A DNA stretch of 64,000 bases. It comes from Micropterus salmoides. Taxonomy: Eukaryota > Chordata > Actinopteri > Centrarchiformes > Centrarchidae. The stretch is taken from NCBI RefSeq assembly GCF_014851395.1, contig NW_024040041.1, positions 12,954,242-13,018,241 on the forward strand. The letters are read 5' to 3'. The notes beneath the pieces are model-generated. The model did no database searches. It saw only the letters and a program-made list of their open reading frames with translations, and was not told the origin of the DNA. Shown in pieces: positions 1 to 11,105 of this stretch; within the stretch, counting starts at the first letter, position 1, and the number at the start of each line of letters is the position of its first letter. The position numbers and the translations under genes are program-made.

Positions 1-212
1 GAAATAGTAGGCTGTATTGAAAACCTTTGGCTAACCATGGCTATTCTCAATCTCTTTTCAATGTGCTGCTCTTTGTCTACTGCAAACTACTACGTGATTT
101 TAATATATGTAAATCTTTACAAAGTAGATGCCTCATGTGGCTGGTGATCTATCATTCACAGAAAAGGAATAGTTTCACACAAACAACCCTATGACCACAC
201 ACGTCTACCAAC

Positions 213-1261
213 CTGTCCATAAGACCCACTGTCCAGTGTCAGTGCCTTCTGAATGAAGGCGTGGAGGTGGACGTAGGGGTTTGGCAGCAGCTCTCTGAAG
301 ATCACATCATAGTGCAAGTTACTGCGGAAGACAGGTGTGACAAAAGACAACGCCGAGCGCAGCCTCAGGGACTGTATAATGTCCTCTTGTACATTCTTGG
401 GCGCTGTTGCTGTCAGGGCCAAACAGGGAACCCCCGGCAAGCGAGCACGCAGCTCACCCAATTTGAGGTAGTCTGGCCTGAAATCGTGTCCCCACTGGGA
501 GACGCAATGTGCCTCGTCCACAGCCAGGTAAGACAGCAGGCCGCGCGAGCACAGGCCTGTCAGGCAGGGCTGGAACGAGGGAGAGGCCACCATCTCTGGA
601 GTGATGTAGAGCAGCTTGAGCTTGGGGCAGCTGCTCCCTAAATCAGCCAGGATCAGACGGCGTTCGCCTGCTGGGAGCTTGGAGTTGATGGAGCAGGCAG
701 GGATGTTGAGACCCTTCAGGCGGTCCACTTGGTCCTGGAGGGGGAACACAGGAGGGGATTAACACAACTGGCACCACACACAAAACCATACATGTATGTA
801 AAGCATTTGAATAAGCTGACCTGAATGAGAGCGATCAGCGGGGATATAACCAGAGTAATACCCTCAGCCAGAACTGCAGGTAGCTGGTAGCAGAGGGACT
901 TTCCTGCTCCAGTGGGCATGCACACAAACACATCTTTGTCCCCTGAAGGAAGACAACAGCAGTCACCACCATGCCATACATTACTCTCTCTCTCTCTCTC
1001 TCCCTGACAACACTACCTGTGAGAGATAATTCAAACTGAGCCTCTTATCTAACTATCAAGGAAAAGGTCAGCGAAATTTTGCCTGTTGCTACGAGCCAGC
1101 TAACGTTAGCATGGAGATAAACTAACGTCCCCACAGCAGATAAACAGCTCGCTCGCTCACTTACCTCTGATGACTGCTTTGACAACATCTTCCTGTAGTT
1201 TAGACCTAAAATTGTCAAACCCGAAGTGGGTTTTTAAAGCTTGTTTTAAAGTTGTTGTCAT
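213..1261 (-). CDS. recql5: RecQ-like DNA helicase RECQL5, N-terminal part (first three coding exons)
   Basis: Coding exons on the minus strand are 1165-1261, 821-942 and 213-734, giving 247 residues in frame; the gene runs off the left edge. RECQL5 is an ATP-dependent 3'-5' DNA helicase that limits homologous recombination (it displaces RAD51) and binds RNA polymerase II. Seen here: Walker A MPTGAGKS at about residues 41-48, motif Ia (ISPLIALIQDQ), the DEAH box at 146-149 followed by the RecQ aromatic-rich loop (CVSQWGHDF), and motif III LTATAP near 176-181. The match to human RECQL5 is close across the helicase lobe; the N-terminus is shorter than the human one. The start is the only in-frame ATG before exon 1 (MTTTLKQALK). 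All three introns have GT-AG borders; the last donor, at 212, is the least certain because exon 4 is outside the window. The helicase lobe 2, zinc-binding and KIX/SRI regions are not visible. Confidence 0.95.
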
Positions 1262-1319
1262 CGTCTGTACGTCCGTAAAGAACTCATAAATAAACCCCTT
1301 TGAAGTCGTCGCACACCGA

Positions 1320-1327
1320 TGACGTAA
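1320..1327. promoter_or_regulatory. CRE/ATF-like site upstream of recql5
   Basis: TGACGTAA lies about 60 bp upstream of the recql5 ATG, in the likely promoter. It matches the CREB/ATF half-palindrome family. That it works is inferred; short matches of this kind also occur by chance. Confidence 0.3.
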
Positions 1328-1469
1328 TTACAACTGAAACGCAAAAACGTTTTTCGTTTAGTGATTCATTTGTTTGTTTTTTAGTATATTTGTATTATTA
1401 TTATTATTATTATTGTACTTAGCTGCAGTAGTTGAGTAAATGTAGGTCTACTTTATTTCCACCCCTGTT

Positions 1470-1815
1470 GTGCTAAAATTCTCAATCTTGAGAAATCTCT
1501 ATCTTACAGCATACAATGACAATACTGTTGCTCCACTTTTTCCAAATTACAATGTTCTTGTACACAAAGCCAGCTACATAAACAAATTAGTTTCTGAGTT
1601 TGGTGTGGAAGAACTTCACTGGCCTGCACAGGGCCCTGACATCAATCACATCCAACACCTTTGGGGTGAACCAGAACGTTGACATGATGTCGACCCAACA
1701 TTAACCTCAATATAATGCTCTTGCTCTCATGCTGAATGGGAGCAAATGTCTGCAGCCAGATTCATGCGGGGAGTCTGAATTGTTTTACAAAAGACAAAAT
1801 TTAAATAACCACCTG
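1470..1815 (+). mobile_element. Degenerate Tc1/mariner transposase 3' fragment
   Basis: The conceptual translation contains stretches typical of the catalytic C-terminus of Tc1 transposases: VLVHKASYI, FGVEELHWPAQGPDIN and IQHLWGEPER. The reading frame ends at 1682, but DNA similarity to the family 3' end continues (a stretch like GAATGGGAGCAAATG, then a CTGCAGCC-like stretch). The first DDE residues and the N-terminal DNA-binding half are missing, so it is a dead remnant. It lies between recql5 and the SPRY gene and has no likely function. Confidence 0.8.
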
Positions 1816-3160
1816 TTCACATGTACTGACAACATTTTAGTTGCTTCATAACCAGATCACCAACATCTGTTTTTCATCAGTCTGCTGGTAAGTAGTTTAA
1901 GTGAATGCTGAGATAACACCTGTTTCACCCAGAATGCACTGCTGGTGTTCAAAATTACCTGTGCAATAAAACCATTCAAAGCAAATGAGAAACATATTCA
2001 GAAATTACCTCATTAGCAACCACTCAATATTCTAAACTTGGCCAGCTAGAGGGCCATGTTTCACACATGTGCTGCTGTTCCCCCCACTGTCACTGTAGTG
2101 TGTACAGTTTTTCTGTACTGAAACACTAATGGCCTCAGATTTGGCCCAGGGATAGGCAGTCATGGTTTAAGTATAAGTAGCAATACCACAGTCTAGAAAT
2201 ACAGTCTAAAAGTACTAGTATTAGCATCAAGATAAACCTAAAGTATCAAATGTAAAATAACTCATTATGTAGAATGGCCCATGTCAGAATAATGTTTATT
2301 TTTGTATAATAATTATTGATGCATTAATGTGTACATCTTGTTGCAGCTGATAAAGATGGAGTTGCTACTTTAATAATAATGCTGGATAGCTTGTGAATTT
2401 CCTCTGGGATCAATAAAGTTTATCTTCTTAACCAATGATAATACATCATCATTTACTTGTTTAGTACTAGCGACCAAAGATATCGCATAAATGTGAAAAT
2501 TGAAATTTGGTGAAAAAAAGTAAAGATTACATTATTTCCCTCAGAGTTGTAACAGAGTAGAAGTATAAAGAAGTTCAAAATGGAAATACTCAAGTAAAGT
2601 GCAAGTACGTCTAAATTAAGTACAGTACTTGTACAAATGTGCTTGGTTACTTTGCACCTCTGGCGATATAACCTATATAAGCACATAACTGAAGTGAGGA
2701 AAGCTACATTTTTACACACACATCTTTAAAAGAGAGTGTCAAGATCGTAGAAGCTTCAGGTGTGTGTTTTAGTGCAAACACCTAGTATAGTGTGACATAT
2801 TAATCTCACGAAGTCATCACAGAAATTCAGTCGGTCTCTCAACATTGAACTGCGCATACATGATTCTGATACTGAAATATTGTGAATCATTTTACACACT
2901 TTTCCCAATTGACATATTTTCCATATTTTGAAACTTGCAGCCATGTTCTGCAGGTAAGTGCACTCCAGATATTTCATGGTAAGGATGTGGACTGCAGAGA
3001 CACAAGAGAGATTTCCCAAGACCTACCTATCATGGACTGGGTTTGATTATGCACCAAACAATTCAGCTCTCAGGTCTGAATTCTTGATTCCTGTGTTTGT
3101 GATATATATGGATCATGATGTAATGCCTAATGTGCTAATAAACAGAACAAAAAGAAAGAC
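1816..3160. other. Intergenic stretch between recql5 and the SPRY gene
   Basis: Most of 2150-2664 is an interspersed repeat (separate entry). The rest, including 2720-3160, is AT-rich with no ORF that resembles a known family. I see no gene here. Confidence 0.5.
2150..2664 (+). repeat. Teleost interspersed repeat rich in AAGTACT-type units
   Basis: The sequence is a diverged copy of a very common fish repeat whose right end reads like TACTTGAGTAAATGTACTT then CCACCACTG. The same family occurs at 8359-8810 (opposite orientation) and, split by insertions, at 40538-41425. A short stretch near 2391-2425 (GGGATCAATAAAGT) looks like a fish LINE 3' tail and may be a separate insertion inside the copy. 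Confidence 0.65.
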
Positions 3161-3170
3161 ATGGATTTGG

Positions 3171-3176
3171 TTTATT
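3171..3176 (-). promoter_or_regulatory. Candidate polyadenylation signal of the SPRY gene
   Basis: Forward TTTATT (AATAAA on the minus strand) occurs here and overlaps again at 3175-3180, about 350 bp past the stop of the SPRY gene. It would give a 3'UTR of normal size. No transcript evidence. Confidence 0.4.
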
Positions 3177-3522
3177 TATTACTCACAGATGTGCATTCTT
3201 ACTGCAGGGTTAATATTGAACAATCCATCACATTAATGCTATAGGTTTCTTTTCAAATATATGAAAATACAATATGTATGTGAGCAAGTTGTAGCATTAT
3301 AACTCTATAGTGAGGAAGTGTTTGCAACGATCATCACATTAAAGCAGCAGCAGCATAGAGAGTGGTCACATGGTGGAGCTATTCAATAGGACAATGATGG
3401 TCTTTTACATCAGGCTCTCTGATTCCTCCCAGTGATTATTATATAACCTGATTTGTTAGACTTATTATTATTATTATTATGACATCTACTGGATTCTAAA
3501 GGAAGAGGTGACAGGAGGAAAC

Positions 3523-6500
3523 TCAACCCCAGAAGCAGGTTGTGGGACACAGACATTGGGTCTTAGCTGCTGGAGACTTGATCACCAGATCCTTGAGGAT
3601 CTCCACTGTACCAAACAAGGGGAAAAGCTTCTCATCGAAGCTCTCGTTGTAGGTGTAAATGTGGAAGCGTTTGTCCACGTCGTAGAAGGACAACTGGCCG
3701 CGGTCGTAGTCGAGGTAGATGCCCACCTTGCGAGAGATGAGGCCGGGAGGCAGAGCGGTGAAGGGCACCGTCAACGCCTTCAGCTCAGTGCCCCTCTCCA
3801 GCCGCAGGGTCAGGTACCCCGTATCTGTGTTCAGGGACTTGAAGCCTTTCCTCAGGGCCGACTCTCTGGCCACGCCCAGCCGCCAGTCCCGCTCACCCAC
3901 CTCCACTTCCCAGTAGTGGCGGCCAGAGCTGAAGCCCTCAACCCCGACAGCGCACCACCACCCGTCGAAGCGCTGGTGGTAGTTGGGAACCTCCTTCCTC
4001 TCAAAGCCACAGCGCATCCTCTTCTCGTCAGTGGAGATGAGCAGATCAGGGTTGGCTGTGTCCAGATCCAGAGTCACCTCCACTAGAGGGAAACGTTGAG
4101 AGGTTTAAATTCAGTTCTGTTAAGTTTATACCGACTAATTTTTTGATCAAATGAATACTGTTACCTGCAGCATCTGAGATCCAATCCCACACTGCAAAAA
4201 AAACAGGAAAAAAACAGAGGACTTTAAGAAATGTTTGTCTGATCACACACTAATGTTACAAAGAGATACTGTGATGATGTTGTCTGCACTGAAAGCTCCC
4301 AAAATGTTAACTGATGCAATGTTTTGTATACAAAATATGATATCCCCAACACACAGTATAGATATGAGTGTTATTTTGTATTGGTCTTAGTGTCTTTTTT
4401 TTGTCTGCCTGTTTTTTTGTTCTAATGGATGTTTGCCAGAAGAAGATCTTGTACTGTTCCAGTATCTTCAATAGTGTAAAATAAATGTTCGATTTAATAA
4501 ATTTGAATCACAAACTAATCAGCATTTAATTTTATTATTAAGATATTTATTTAGTTGAGGAAAAAGGACTGAAAAAAGATTTTCCTCATGTGCATTTGTT
4601 GAAAAAAGATTTTATCATTGTAATTGTTTTGAATGTTTTACCTCAGACTTGTGAAATGATCCACTGTTTGGCATGAAGTGTTTGTTCTGAATATAAAGTG
4701 TAGTTTAAAACAAACAATTAACCGTCTGTTTTCTTCAACTTTCACCCAGGAGCAAAACTCTTGAAAGAAAAAAAACAATTATAATAATGATAATTATCAT
4801 TATTGACAGACATTTTTTATCGTGATAACATTTTTTTCCCAGTCCTACTGGCAGTACTGCACCAGTACCCAACGGGAGTTGAATGTGCACGTTGTCCACC
4901 TTCTTTACTTATAATGTGCCTTGTGGATGTTCATACATTTGGATTGTGCAAAACTACAATTAAATATATTTTTGCCAAAGAGAGTATGGTCCATACAAAG
5001 AGCAGTATTAAGAGGTTGTATGTAATGGTTTTAAATCATTTGAAAGTAACTGAAAAAGCAGTTAAAAGTTTTCATGTGTGCATATGCATATACAGTGTAT
5101 TTCTCACCTGGTTGAGGGATGTAGGATATGGCACCTGGAAGCAGATAATTGCAGTCTCATAAATTAGTGAAAGTCCCTAGATTTACTATAAAATTCTACT
5201 TGATTCAGTATTGATTTACAAACCAATCTTCTGCGTTCTCTGCTTCCACATGAGCCACTGCTGCGGGATGGTATCCTGCAAACAGATTTGTGTTACACCT
5301 GCCCAATACAAACTGATGAACTGCAGATAATACACAAGGGGTTAAGTTGTTACATGGACTTCTACCTTATCTGGGCGCTGCACCATTAAAGTCCACATAA
5401 CCAGCTCCATAGCAGTCAGCAGATTAGCCACGCGACCCCATCGCCAGGCTGACTGCAGGTCCTCCAGAACCTTTGCCACAGGTTCCCCAGGCCACACACT
5501 TTGCTGCAGGATGATCAGCATGAACAGAAATGTGAACACGTTTTTGTTGAACGAGCAGAGGCAAGTGAACAGGACATGTTATATGTATGTCTGAGCTTCC
5601 CACCTCAGGCTGAGCTCTCAGGTCCTTGATCCAGTTGAGGATCACAGTTTTAGCCTGCAGCAGGTCCTGCTCATTAATCATATCAGGGTGTTTTCCCTCA
5701 CCCATCTCTGGCCAGCCGTCTGTCTGCATGGGCCTCTTCTGCATGGAGAAACATACACACTTTAGTGAATAAACCTTTCTATGCCTTCAGTAAGTAAAGT
5801 TATATTAAGATGAGCACCTTGCTCTCTAGCATGGAGGCCCACTGTAGGAGGAAGGCCCTGCAGAGAGAGGTTGGCCAGGTGTCATCCTGGTTCCAGATGT
5901 GCTCCAGGACTGCTGACCTCTGCAGTGGTAAAACACAGGGGGAAACATGAAGTTGTTGATAGGTAGAGAGAGGTAAAGACAAACTCTCATGGTCTAATGG
6001 TCCCTCGTTTGCGATCATAAGGACATTGCACAGCTCAGTAATGTTTAAAAACTATTAATGGTTGTCTATGCCAAAAGAACTTCTGGTTTCACAAGTGAAC
6101 TCTTACCTGGCACACTCGGCTGAGATCTCTTGCCAGCTCCACGACAAACAACTGATCCTCATCCAGAGGCTCCCTCTTCTCCTTCTTCGCTCTCTTGTGT
6201 GATTCCTGCCAGTAAACAAAAAAATTGAAGGATTTTTTTGTGGGAAACTGTTTGCAAAGAGAGACATTTGGAGGACATTAGTGCTGCTTTACAAGTATGT
6301 TAGAGAGTAATGAGATCAAATTAGAAAGGAGGTGGTCACTCTGCCTGATCAAAATGCAGACTGTGGCTCTGTTCCTGTCAGTAGAAAAGATAGACACCCC
6401 TCCCTTCCAGACTGCCTGGCATTGATTCATCTCCCCAACAACTCTAGCTCTCTCTTGTTAGGAAAAATGCGTGCAGTCACATGGTACTAAATAATGCTAT

Positions 6501-6640
6501 CACATCAGCTGTCTACTTAGGTATCAAGGTGACCCAAAAAAACAGGTTTGCACATTAAACACACAACCAAAACTTGTTACCTTTATCTTGGCCGTTAAGG
6601 TTTTGGCCGGCTCCACCATAAAGTGAAAACACTGCATCAT
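3523..6640 (-). CDS. PRY-SPRY (B30.2) domain protein with unrecognised helical N-terminus
   Basis: Eight minus-strand exons close in frame: 6581-6640, 6107-6205, 5818-5919, 5604-5738, 5366-5503, 5224-5275, 4165-4191 (a 27-nt microexon) and 3523-4082, giving 390 residues. The C-terminal ~185 residues (from about 204) are a B30.2 domain: PRY core VTLDLDTANP, then GRHYWEVEVG, DWRLGVA, VGIYLDYDRGQLSFY and LFPLFG. B30.2 domains bind protein ligands in TRIM, butyrophilin and fish NLR-type proteins. Residues 1-203 are rich in Trp and charged residues, look helical, and lack RING, B-box and FISNA/NACHT motifs, so this is not a standard TRIM. I do not recognise that half. The start is MMQCFHF in exon 1, the first ATG pair. 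The exon 3 donor (GTGCTC) is weak. Function is unknown; ligand binding is inferred from the domain only. Confidence 0.8.
4783..4804. repeat. Perfect 22-bp palindrome
   Basis: AATAATGATAA followed by its reverse complement TTATCATTATT, with no spacer, in intron 6 of the SPRY gene. AT-only palindromes are often chance or expansion products. Confidence 0.85.
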
Positions 6641-8040
6641 CTTGGCTGGTCTTTAACAGAGTTCTACAGAGAATAAAACAAATGCAGTAAGTTTAGAAAA
6701 TGGTATGACCATGTCTTATTTAGCAGTAAAGATCATTTGTTCTTCTTAGCAGCCCTGGCAACTTGACACAGGACATTTCAAGTTACATTTTAACTTTTGA
6801 ATGTTGACGTTATGTGTTGAAGCCCAAATGCATCATTAGTTTTGGTGACACTGCCTCATCAGCCTACGGGTTCAGTCCTTTAAAAGGTCACATCTTTGCG
6901 GTCTGTGTCAGCCTGTAAACTGGAGCACCACTAATGTTGACTCCCAAAACACCAGCGTGTCATGTAAATCATTAAACACGTGATGGAAAGTTCACAGGGC
7001 CCTTGAGAAAGCATAACATCTGAGCGTGATCACAACAGCTAATTAAAAAGCGAGCGGTGTTGGTGGCCTTCTCTTTAGCGGGCATCACTAAACATATAAA
7101 GTTGATACAGGCACATTGTCTCTGGTGAGACACGAGTGTCCAGCAGGCAGCTTTTCAGGAGGTCACATCAGAGGCCAGAACACATATGTGATCATTAACT
7201 GTAGCACAATCGAGCAGTAAAAAGCAGGCAGTCTGAAACGTGACTGGGCCTTGTACACTTGCACACTCAGCTGCCAGTCTGACTGTGTCGTCTCTTTCTG
7301 TCTCATTTTCTTTTTATGCCCCTCTCACTTTCTCTCCATTGTCATCTGCAGAAGAAATACCTGAGCTCAGTTTTCTTTTGTGCCAAACCACACTGAGGAT
7401 GATGTGGGTGAATGCACTTGCATTAATTATGTGTCAATTCATGTTACAAAACTAGGGTTTCTCTACAGTTTTATCAAACACAGCCTAATATATCTTTGCT
7501 CTGGATCAGCTCAATCAAGCTCCACAAACAGCAGCACTTGTTGTACAACTGTTAATGTACTGTATGACTGTGTACGTGGATCTTATAATGCAGCAATGCT
7601 GATTCATACAAAGCTGAGGGCAAACACTATAAATACAAAATAAGTTGTTTTGCTGTAGTGGACAAAATGTTGGAATTGATAAAAGCAATTGAAAAGGAAA
7701 TGCCCTGTTAGACAGGTTTAGGCCTATTAGTGTCGTGGGAAATCATGACCAAGCAGCTTTTACAGAGCGACCCAGTTAGAGGCCAGCTGATGACTGCGCA
7801 TGAGGTAAACACACACCTACCGTGTGACTTTGCGGCAAATCTAGGTTATAGAGGCAGTTCCACTCCTTCTACGGGGTGCAAACGGATTCATCTACAGCTG
7901 TGCATGTAACAGAATTACATATTTAATACATGTATATACAAATAATGTCATATAACTCGTCCCTGCAGTGCGTCCTGCACGACAAGACAAATAACATAAG
8001 TTACCGTTGATCATAACGCGCGCATGACGCACAGCCTACC

Positions 8041-8300
8041 TTTCTCCTCAGAGGTTTGGTAAAAAGAAGCTTCGTCTTGCTTTAAAAGCGACCCCCTGCC
8101 CGGTCCAGAGAGTGGTTGCTCTGTGTGCTGCAGTGTCTGACCTTGTTTACATACAAGACTGGCAGTCGGCCGGTCGCGAGTGTTCGGTTTTGTCCGTCAG
8201 TGACGTGCGAGATTCTCCGGTGGACAACGCGCGCCGCCATGTTTGTAAGGTCGTGGTGACGCTGCTGCTGACACAGGTTTAAAGGGAGACTCTCCTCCAC
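8041..8300 (-). other. Probable 5'UTR exon and promoter region of the SPRY gene
   Basis: On the minus strand a donor-like AAAG|GTAGGC ends a GC-richer block that includes CGCGCGCC and CGGTCGCGAG. This is inferred as the non-coding first exon, because the coding exons begin at 6640 with an acceptor-like tract upstream. There is no ORF tie to the protein, so the link is tentative. Confidence 0.35.
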
Positions 8301-8358
8301 TGTGGAATTTGCATTTTGGAATAAAAGTGATTTCTGGCTGTAAACATAGATTCTTTAA

Positions 8359-8810
8359 CAGTGGTGGAAAGTAACTAAGTACATTTAGGCTACTCTAGTA
8401 CTGTACTGAAGTAGGCTATACTAGCCTATTTACATGAGTGTTTGCATCTTCTGTTACTCTTCTTTAGGCTAAACCTGCTTTTTACTCCACTACAGCTATA
8501 GTTTCTAGTTTCTAGTTACTTTGCAGATAGAGATTTGGCATTAATAACATATGATCAGTTGTTAAAATTAGCCCCACCATGACCAGATATAACATCCTTT
8601 TTACATCCTTTTTACATCTTTATACATCGGTTATTTAATACTCATATATAATAATATAATTCAGGAGTCATTCTGCTGCATAACAAATGTTTTTGCTTTT
8701 GATACCTTAAGTAGCTTTTGTTGATGATACTTCTGTCTGATGTACTCCTATCTAAGTAATATTTTCTCTACATTGTTGTATTTCTACTTTAATTACATAA
8801 GGGGTTAATA
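8359..8810 (-). repeat. Copy of the AAGTACT-type teleost repeat
   Basis: It starts CAGTGGTGGAAAGTAACTAA, the reverse complement of the right end of the copies at 2150-2664 and 40538-41425, and continues with ACTGTACTGAAGTA. The right end fades near 8810. Confidence 0.6.
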
Positions 8811-10231
8811 TCTTTCTTAACTTCAGACCAGCAAGAGTTGAAGTGATGATAGTATTTTGAATTTAAGCCTGATACATATTTATAGTGTAGACTACTGCAC
8901 TGACTTAATGATTATATACTTGATAAGCAAAATATGAATAAAATAGGGAATATTGGTCTGCTGCTCATGTCTAATTAAAAAGTTAGGCTCATGTAATCAC
9001 TGCTTATGTGATTGAATGTGTTTAAAATTGTCCTAGATCATCAGTCATAACTGAGAAAACTTGCATTTCAAGCATTAGGATTTTCACAGAAGATAAAAAC
9101 ACCGGACCTCTTCCAGCTGGTGTAAAACGTATATTTTAATTAGATAAAGATGCTAGAGATGAGGACAACACAGTTTGTCGGCTAATATCAAACTAGTATT
9201 TTTTTAGGGTAACAGTTGAGTTTCACACACAGTGATATCTTTGTCTATTTCATTCAAAGGGGACGGCTCTATGGGGCACTATTATGCTTAGAGGCTCCAC
9301 ATCCTGTGGACCTTGAGAAAATACCCCTTTTAACATTAAACATGGTCGTGTGATCCACTCTTAATACATCTCAATAGGCTTTTCTTCATCTACTGAGAAA
9401 TAAATACACTTTCTTGATTTTAATAGTATGCATGTTTCTCATTCATCTGCCTTGGGTGGTGGAACGAGGAGCAAGCTACATATTATTTATTTGGAAATAT
9501 TTGTTTCTGTCAAGCTCAAGAAGAGTATACCTTCAGTGGTTATAGTAATAGTTAAATAAGGTCAAATCTAATAATAATAATAAATAAAATATATAAAATA
9601 TATATATAAATTATATAAATATAATAAATAATATTTAACACACTGCTGGTTACAATGGAGACTCAAACATTGTCCTTTAACAGTGAAGACACAGCAAAGT
9701 AAATAGGACTGATGCTCATTAGATATTTGGAACATATCTGGGACAATGTGTTTAGCCAACAGAAGCCAATAAGGCAATAAGAAAATAATTAATGACTAAT
9801 CTTGTTTAGCTTTTATTCTGATGACTGCTATTGCTGAGATACATTTCTGATAGTGTGCAGTCTCATGGTACATTACTGCAGTTTACAGCTGACAGAAAAA
9901 GACCTGGAGGGAAAATGGAAGAACATCCAAGAAGCTTCAATTAAAATCAGGGTGATGAAGGTGTATGTATTTCTCAGTAAATTAATTTAAGAAGTATGAG
10001 AATATAGTTGGACAAAAGTCTACTTTCCCATGAATCTTCCCTTTCTGTCTTTCACACACCTACACATACACATACTGTAGCTAGAGTATAACCATGGAAA
10101 CATAACGACACTGTGAAAGGTCAGCCTTTAGTACCTGAGTGGTACTACTACTACTGATCTGTGTTTGTTGATGTTAATTATGTGTTACTGCTATACAATT
10201 ACAATAGTCCACCAACAAAACAATAAAAGTG
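8811..10231. other. Intergenic stretch, AT-rich
   Basis: No family-like ORF is seen. It includes a low-complexity ATATAAATTAT tract near 9570-9630. It separates the divergent 5' end of the SPRY gene from the 3' end of the membrane-protein gene. Confidence 0.5.
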
Positions 10232-10237
10232 TTTATT
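10232..10237 (-). promoter_or_regulatory. Candidate polyadenylation signal of the PPxY membrane-protein gene
   Basis: Forward TTTATT (AATAAA on the minus strand) lies ~870 bp past the stop codon at 11106, giving a plausible 3'UTR. The ORFs at 10236-10636 inside this interval resemble nothing known and fit UTR better than coding. Confidence 0.35.
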
Positions 10238-11105
10238 ACATTTGTTTTACACATGAGAAATATTGAGGAGTCACTCTTTTGTTTTTTGCTTCAATAAATA
10301 CAGTACACGATAATGTGCGGGACAAACATTTGGTATGTGTACGTGGCAGGTTGCAGAAAATATAACAGGAAAACATAACAGGCCTTGACAAGAAACTCTC
10401 CATTGTTTTAGTTTCACACTCACTCTGCTCCTTGAAGCCTTTCGCAGAACAGAACAATAGACTTGATACCAAAAAGGATGAAATGTTTCATAAGAAAGTG
10501 AGAAATTCCCATGTGCCTTATCAGAATAAAACAACTGAAGCAAAGTGGTTAGAAAAACTTTTGTTGTGATATATGTCTTCACTCTCATTAGCATATCTTT
10601 CTTTTTAACTCTCCCTCTCACAGGCAGGAGCAGCATGGCACGGCCTCAGCAGGGTACAGAGTCGTCCTTTACAGCAACTCCTAATCAAACAGGTCACTGA
10701 TGACCTGAAACTGAAGGCCTCTGACTCAGGAACAACAGAGAGCACACAGGCAAGTGTTTACAGACAGAGTTTAATCAACAAAGTAAATCCCTTTTTGGTA
10801 TGTTGTAGTCCTGTAGTCTTCTTCCTCGTCCTCTTCAAGATGTACCAGCCACCTCAGTAAATGTGAATATCCAGTGATCGTAGAGTCCACCGTCAAGTGT
10901 TTTTAACATTCATTTGTGCACAGCCAACTGTGTCCTTTCTTGAAGGGTGCGCAGCTCCTCTTTGGTTTCTCCATTATCAGCTGTCTATCAGCATCGACTC
11001 ACTCTTGAGGTATGTGAATCAGCTTGTGTGAAGGATCCAATCATGTTCGCTGTCTGTATAAAGCTATCGCATTTCTTTCCCGTTCACCAGGCAACCTGAT
11101 CAGCA

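Noticed and set aside
261..641. 126-codon plus-strand ORF
   Set aside because: It is the antisense shadow of recql5 exon 3, whose protein matches RecQ motifs exactly.
3508..4086. 192-codon plus-strand ORF
   Set aside because: It is the antisense of the SPRY exon. The minus frame has the B30.2 motifs; this one resembles nothing.
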